In this document: one piece after another, positions 31,816-34,027 of the stretch | How the letters are laid out: each line of letters opens with the position of its first letter | Position numbering within the stretch: the stretch's first letter is position 1 | NCBI GenBank assembly: GCA_029782025.1 | Contig: JAKOVR010000033.1 | Coordinates: 1 to 34,027, forward strand | Length of the DNA: 34,027 nucleotides | From: Actinomycetes bacterium | GTDB lineage: Bacteria; Actinomycetota; Acidimicrobiia; Acidimicrobiales; Acidimicrobilacustridaceae | Direction: 5' to 3' | Made by a program: the position numbers and the translations under genes | The notes under the pieces: generated by a model | Databases searched by the model: none | Seen by the model: only the letters and a program-made list of their open reading frames with translations | What the model was told of the DNA's origin: nothing

Positions 31816-32414
31816 TGCTGGCCTCCCATCGGTGGTGGGCCGCCGACCGGCGGCGGGCCCATGGTTGCGGGCGGCCCCGCCGTGGGTGCGCCCACGCCGC
31901 GGACGCGGCGCGGGATCGACGACAGCAGGCCGAGCAGGCCGAGACCGGTGAGGGCCGCGCCGGCGATCCCGGCCGCGGTGGTGAGCGGGTTGCGGCCGGT
32001 GACCTTCACGTAGGCCCAGCCGGTGCAGACCGTGCCGTCGGTGTCGCCCTCGACGCGGTAGAGGCCGACGCCGTAGGACGCGTACTTCGACACCTCCACG
32101 GTGGTCCGGTAGGTGGTGTCGCCGTTCGAGACGGTGCCGTCACCGGCCGGGAACCGGAGCCCGGCGAAGCTGAGGTACACGTGGTAGGCGGTGATCGGAC
32201 CCGGGGCGGTTCCGGTCACCTCGACCGTGGCGTTCTGGTCCACGGGGATGGCCGACCGCACCGACTGGGCCGAGCCGACGTCGGCGCCGTCGATGGTGGC
32301 CGAGCACCCCCCGGTGATCTGGGCCCGGGCGGGCGGGGCGAACCCCACGCTCGAGGCCATCACGATGGCCAGGGCGGTGACCATCCGCAGCAGGGTGCCC
32401 ACGGCCGCCCTCAT
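31812..32414 (-). CDS. Secreted beta-rich protein with C-terminal membrane anchor and Pro-rich tail
   Basis: A 200-residue protein from ATG 32414; the open frame upstream is only a shadow of the DUF6777 gene. A signal peptide ends ARA-Q at about 31. The extracytoplasmic part (about 32-142) is beta-rich and Ig-like, with [19 protein letters not shown], and has a likely disulfide pair Cys37/Cys130. A hydrophobic helix (about 144-167) crosses the membrane and a Gly/Pro-rich tail ([15 protein letters not shown]) should be cytoplasmic. It is coupled by ATGA overlaps to the genes on both sides. I do not recognise the family. It probably interacts with the DUF6777 protein, whose cytoplasmic end is similarly Pro/Gly-rich (inference). 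Confidence 0.8.
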   Translation of the reverse strand: MRAAVGTLLRMVTALAIVMASSVGFAPPARAQITGGCSATIDGADVGSAQSVRSAIPVDQNATVEVTGTAPGPITAYHVYLSFAGLRFPAGDGTVSNGDTTYRTTVEVSKYASYGVGLYRVEGDTDGTVCTGWAYVKVTGRNPLTTAAGIAGAALTGLGLLGLLSSIPRRVRGVGAPTAGPPATMGPPPVGGPPPMGGQQ

Positions 32415-33601
32415 CGCTGGACCCCGCAGCTGTCGAGGAGCTCGGCCGAGGCCCGGTCGCCCTCGGTGACCCTGCCCGTCTCGTTGTCGTAGGTGAACAA
32501 CATCTCGACCTCCTTCACGCGGGCCCGCACGCTGAAGGTGTGCGGGAGGTCGGGCTCGATGCGCACGTCGAGGATGGTGACCTGTTGCGGCGCGCACTCG
32601 GCCAGGATGGCTTGGAGACCGGCCACGTCGGCCGGCGACCCGGGTGGGAGCGTGGTGGTGCCGCCGGCGGTGATCGACGGAGCGGAGCTCCCGGGCGGGA
32701 CGGTGCTGACCGGCGGGGCCGTGGTGGTCGGCGCGGTCGACGCCGACGTGGAGGCCGTGGGGGTCGGGTTCGTGGGGGTCGTGACGATCACGGTGACATT
32801 CACGGTGGCGCCGTTGTTGACCGCTACCAGCGCCGTGGGCACGTACCCGGGCCAGGGCGTGCCCTGGACCGTCGGCCGGCGCACCGGGGCCGGGGGCCGG
32901 AGCGGGTTGCCGCACCGGCAACGCACCACCGGGTTGCCCTTGCTGTCGACCAGCACCGCCGTCCCGGCCTGCAGCACGGACTGGATCGGCGTGGCCCGAC
33001 CGTCGACGAAGCCGTGGTTGGTGACCCGGGTGTCGTACAGCAGCACCGTGGGGGTCAGGCCGCGCACGTAGGTCGGGATGTCGGCCACCGCGACGCCGAG
33101 CACGCCGGCCCATGCCGCGGCCTGGGGCGGGTGGGAGGTGAGGAAGGCGACGAGCTTCTCGCGGTCGCACACCGAGTTGTCGCCCGTGCCGCCGTAGGGC
33201 GGGGAACCGGGCGGGGGCTGCACGCCGCTGGTGGGCTCCCGCACGGGCGTCACCGTGGGCGGGGTGGAGGTGGGGCCGGACGTCGTGGCGGAGCTCCCCG
33301 GGCCGACGTTGCCCACCCGGCCGCCGGCGGCGCCGAGGACGGTGGTGGCCGGGGTCGGATCGAGCGGCTCGGTGAACGGCGAGGTCCCGGGACTCGCCGC
33401 GGCCTCGAGGAACACCTCGCCCCCGGCCGTCGTGCCCCCACCGCTGTCGCCGCCGAAGTAGGTGACGGCCACGGCGCCGACGGCGATCAGCAGGCCGACC
33501 AGGGCGATGACAACCGGGGTGAGCGCGCCGCTGCGGCTCGACGTGGTCGCCGCCTGAGCGGCAGGCCACGCCGGCCCACCGGGAGGGGGACCGATCGCCA
33601 T
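32411..33601 (-). CDS. DUF6777-domain membrane protein
   Basis: 396 residues from ATG 33601. A Pro/Ala-rich cytoplasmic N-terminus precedes a single span (about 28-48), followed by [21 protein letters not shown], the opening I associate with DUF6777. After a Thr/Ser/Pro linker comes the conserved core (about 140-270) with [43 protein letters not shown] and [23 protein letters not shown] (Cys-Arg-Cys). A Thr-rich spacer and a small C-terminal beta domain ending DSCGVQR complete it. The family is widespread in actinomycetes and has no known function. It heads a leftward three-gene group with 4-nt overlaps. GACCCT 6 nt before the ATG hints at leaderless transcription. It is divergent from the pirin gene. 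Confidence 0.82.
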   Translation of the reverse strand: MAIGPPPGGPAWPAAQAATTSSRSGALTPVVIALVGLLIAVGAVAVTYFGGDSGGGTTAGGEVFLEAAASPGTSPFTEPLDPTPATTVLGAAGGRVGNVGPGSSATTSGPTSTPPTVTPVREPTSGVQPPPGSPPYGGTGDNSVCDREKLVAFLTSHPPQAAAWAGVLGVAVADIPTYVRGLTPTVLLYDTRVTNHGFVDGRATPIQSVLQAGTAVLVDSKGNPVVRCRCGNPLRPPAPVRRPTVQGTPWPGYVPTALVAVNNGATVNVTVIVTTPTNPTPTASTSASTAPTTTAPPVSTVPPGSSAPSITAGGTTTLPPGSPADVAGLQAILAECAPQQVTILDVRIEPDLPHTFSVRARVKEVEMLFTYDNETGRVTEGDRASAELLDSCGVQR

Positions 33602-33676
33602 GGGAAGAGGGTCGCGCCACCGCGGGATGCCCGCCAGGGGCCTTGGACCCAGCGTCCCGACCGACGACGACCCCCG

Positions 33677-33682
33677 TATCCT
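33677..33682 (+). promoter_or_regulatory. Possible -10 box for leaderless pirin transcription
   Basis: TATCCT sits 6 nt before the pirin ATG. No Shine-Dalgarno and no clear -35 are visible. Confidence 0.35.
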
Positions 33683-33688
33683 GCTCCC

Positions 33689-34027
33689 ATGCCCGATCCC
33701 GTGATCGACACCGTCCCGCTGGGGTTCGCCTGGCCGGCCATCGACCCGTTCCTGTTCTGCGTGCACCACCTCGACCACTACCCCGAGGGCGACGGCCGGT
33801 TCGGCCCCCGGGCCTCGCTGGCCGGACGCGACCTGGGCCAGGACTTCGCCGGCGTCGACGGGTGGCGGATGTACCACGGCCTCACCGTGCCCGGCTTCCC
33901 CCAGCACCCCCACCGGGGCTTCGAGACGATCACCTACGCCCGGCAGGGCTACATCGACCACAGCGATTCGTTGGGGGCGGCGGCCCGGTTCGGGCGGGGC
34001 GACGTGCAGTGGATGACCGCGGGCGCC
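33689..34027 (+). CDS. Pirin-family cupin protein (partial, runs off right edge)
   Basis: The first 113 residues of a bicupin pirin. The diagnostic block is complete: [28 protein letters not shown] with metal-ligand histidines 73, 75 and probably 91 region residues, then [12 protein letters not shown], where the window ends. Bacterial pirins include quercetin dioxygenases and redox-sensing regulators, and the role here cannot be told from the fragment. It is divergent from the DUF6777 gene with an 87-bp gap. Confidence 0.93.
   Translation, partial: MPDPVIDTVPLGFAWPAIDPFLFCVHHLDHYPEGDGRFGPRASLAGRDLGQDFAGVDGWRMYHGLTVPGFPQHPHRGFETITYARQGYIDHSDSLGAAARFGRGDVQWMTAGA

Noticed and set aside
32415..33620. 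An N-terminal extension fusing the 200-residue secreted protein to a 402-residue upstream frame
   Set aside because: The extension is a shadow of the DUF6777 gene. The signal peptide begins at ATG 32414, which overlaps the DUF6777 stop.

Overview
The window is about 34 kb of very GC-rich DNA with dense, mostly single-copy genes, and no rRNA, tRNA, transposase, phage or CRISPR that I could recognise. Gene content and order (clpC ... radA-disA ... carD-ispD-ispF-rlmB) match the conserved actinobacterial housekeeping block. High GC, GTG/TTG starts, several apparently leaderless genes and repeated 'VDTR' surface-protein domains suggest an actinomycete. My guess is class Acidimicrobiia, but that is inference. 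No intergenic stretch exceeds about 165 bp.

Left part (1-9300): a very large polytopic membrane protein runs off the left edge. It is followed by an orphan family-5 solute-binding lipoprotein and a NarL-type two-component system (membrane histidine kinase plus LuxR-type regulator). The kinase is transcribed divergently from a three-histidine-box fatty acid desaturase, whose promoter carries a perfect palindrome in its spacer. This recalls the Bacillus DesK/DesR-des membrane-fluidity module. A long-chain polyprenyl diphosphate synthase (probably the quinone side chain) and a Ser/Gly-linker lipoprotein follow.

Middle part (9300-24500): the chaperone-protease ATPase ClpC (TTG start), an LppM-like lipoprotein with a DUF4012 envelope protein, an AhpD/CMD-like protein and a NagX/DUF5009-type membrane acyltransferase. 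Then come RadA and DisA (DNA repair and c-di-AMP), a tiny lipoprotein, a dienelactone hydrolase-like enzyme and a Crp/Fnr regulator divergent from CarD. IspD and IspF (MEP isoprenoid pathway, which supplies the polyprenyl synthase) and the rRNA methyltransferase RlmB close the block. The cysS gene often found between ispF and rlmB is absent.

Right part (24500-34027): a DUF4352-like lipoprotein converges with a leftward gene series. The series holds three overlapping envelope genes (a DUF6777 protein, a secreted Ig-like protein with a C-terminal anchor and a 59-residue membrane protein), then a secreted SGNH/FN3/triple-repeat protein and an OatA-type acyltransferase-SGNH fusion. It ends with a DUF35 zinc-ribbon/OB protein and an SCP2-type thiolase that has lost most of its canonical catalytic residues. 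A pirin gene runs off the right edge.

Most transcription units end in strong GC hairpins, two of which share the same repeated sequence. Many starts have an A/T-containing hexamer 6-9 nt upstream and no Shine-Dalgarno, which suggests leaderless transcripts. All functional calls are from reading the sequence; no database search was run.
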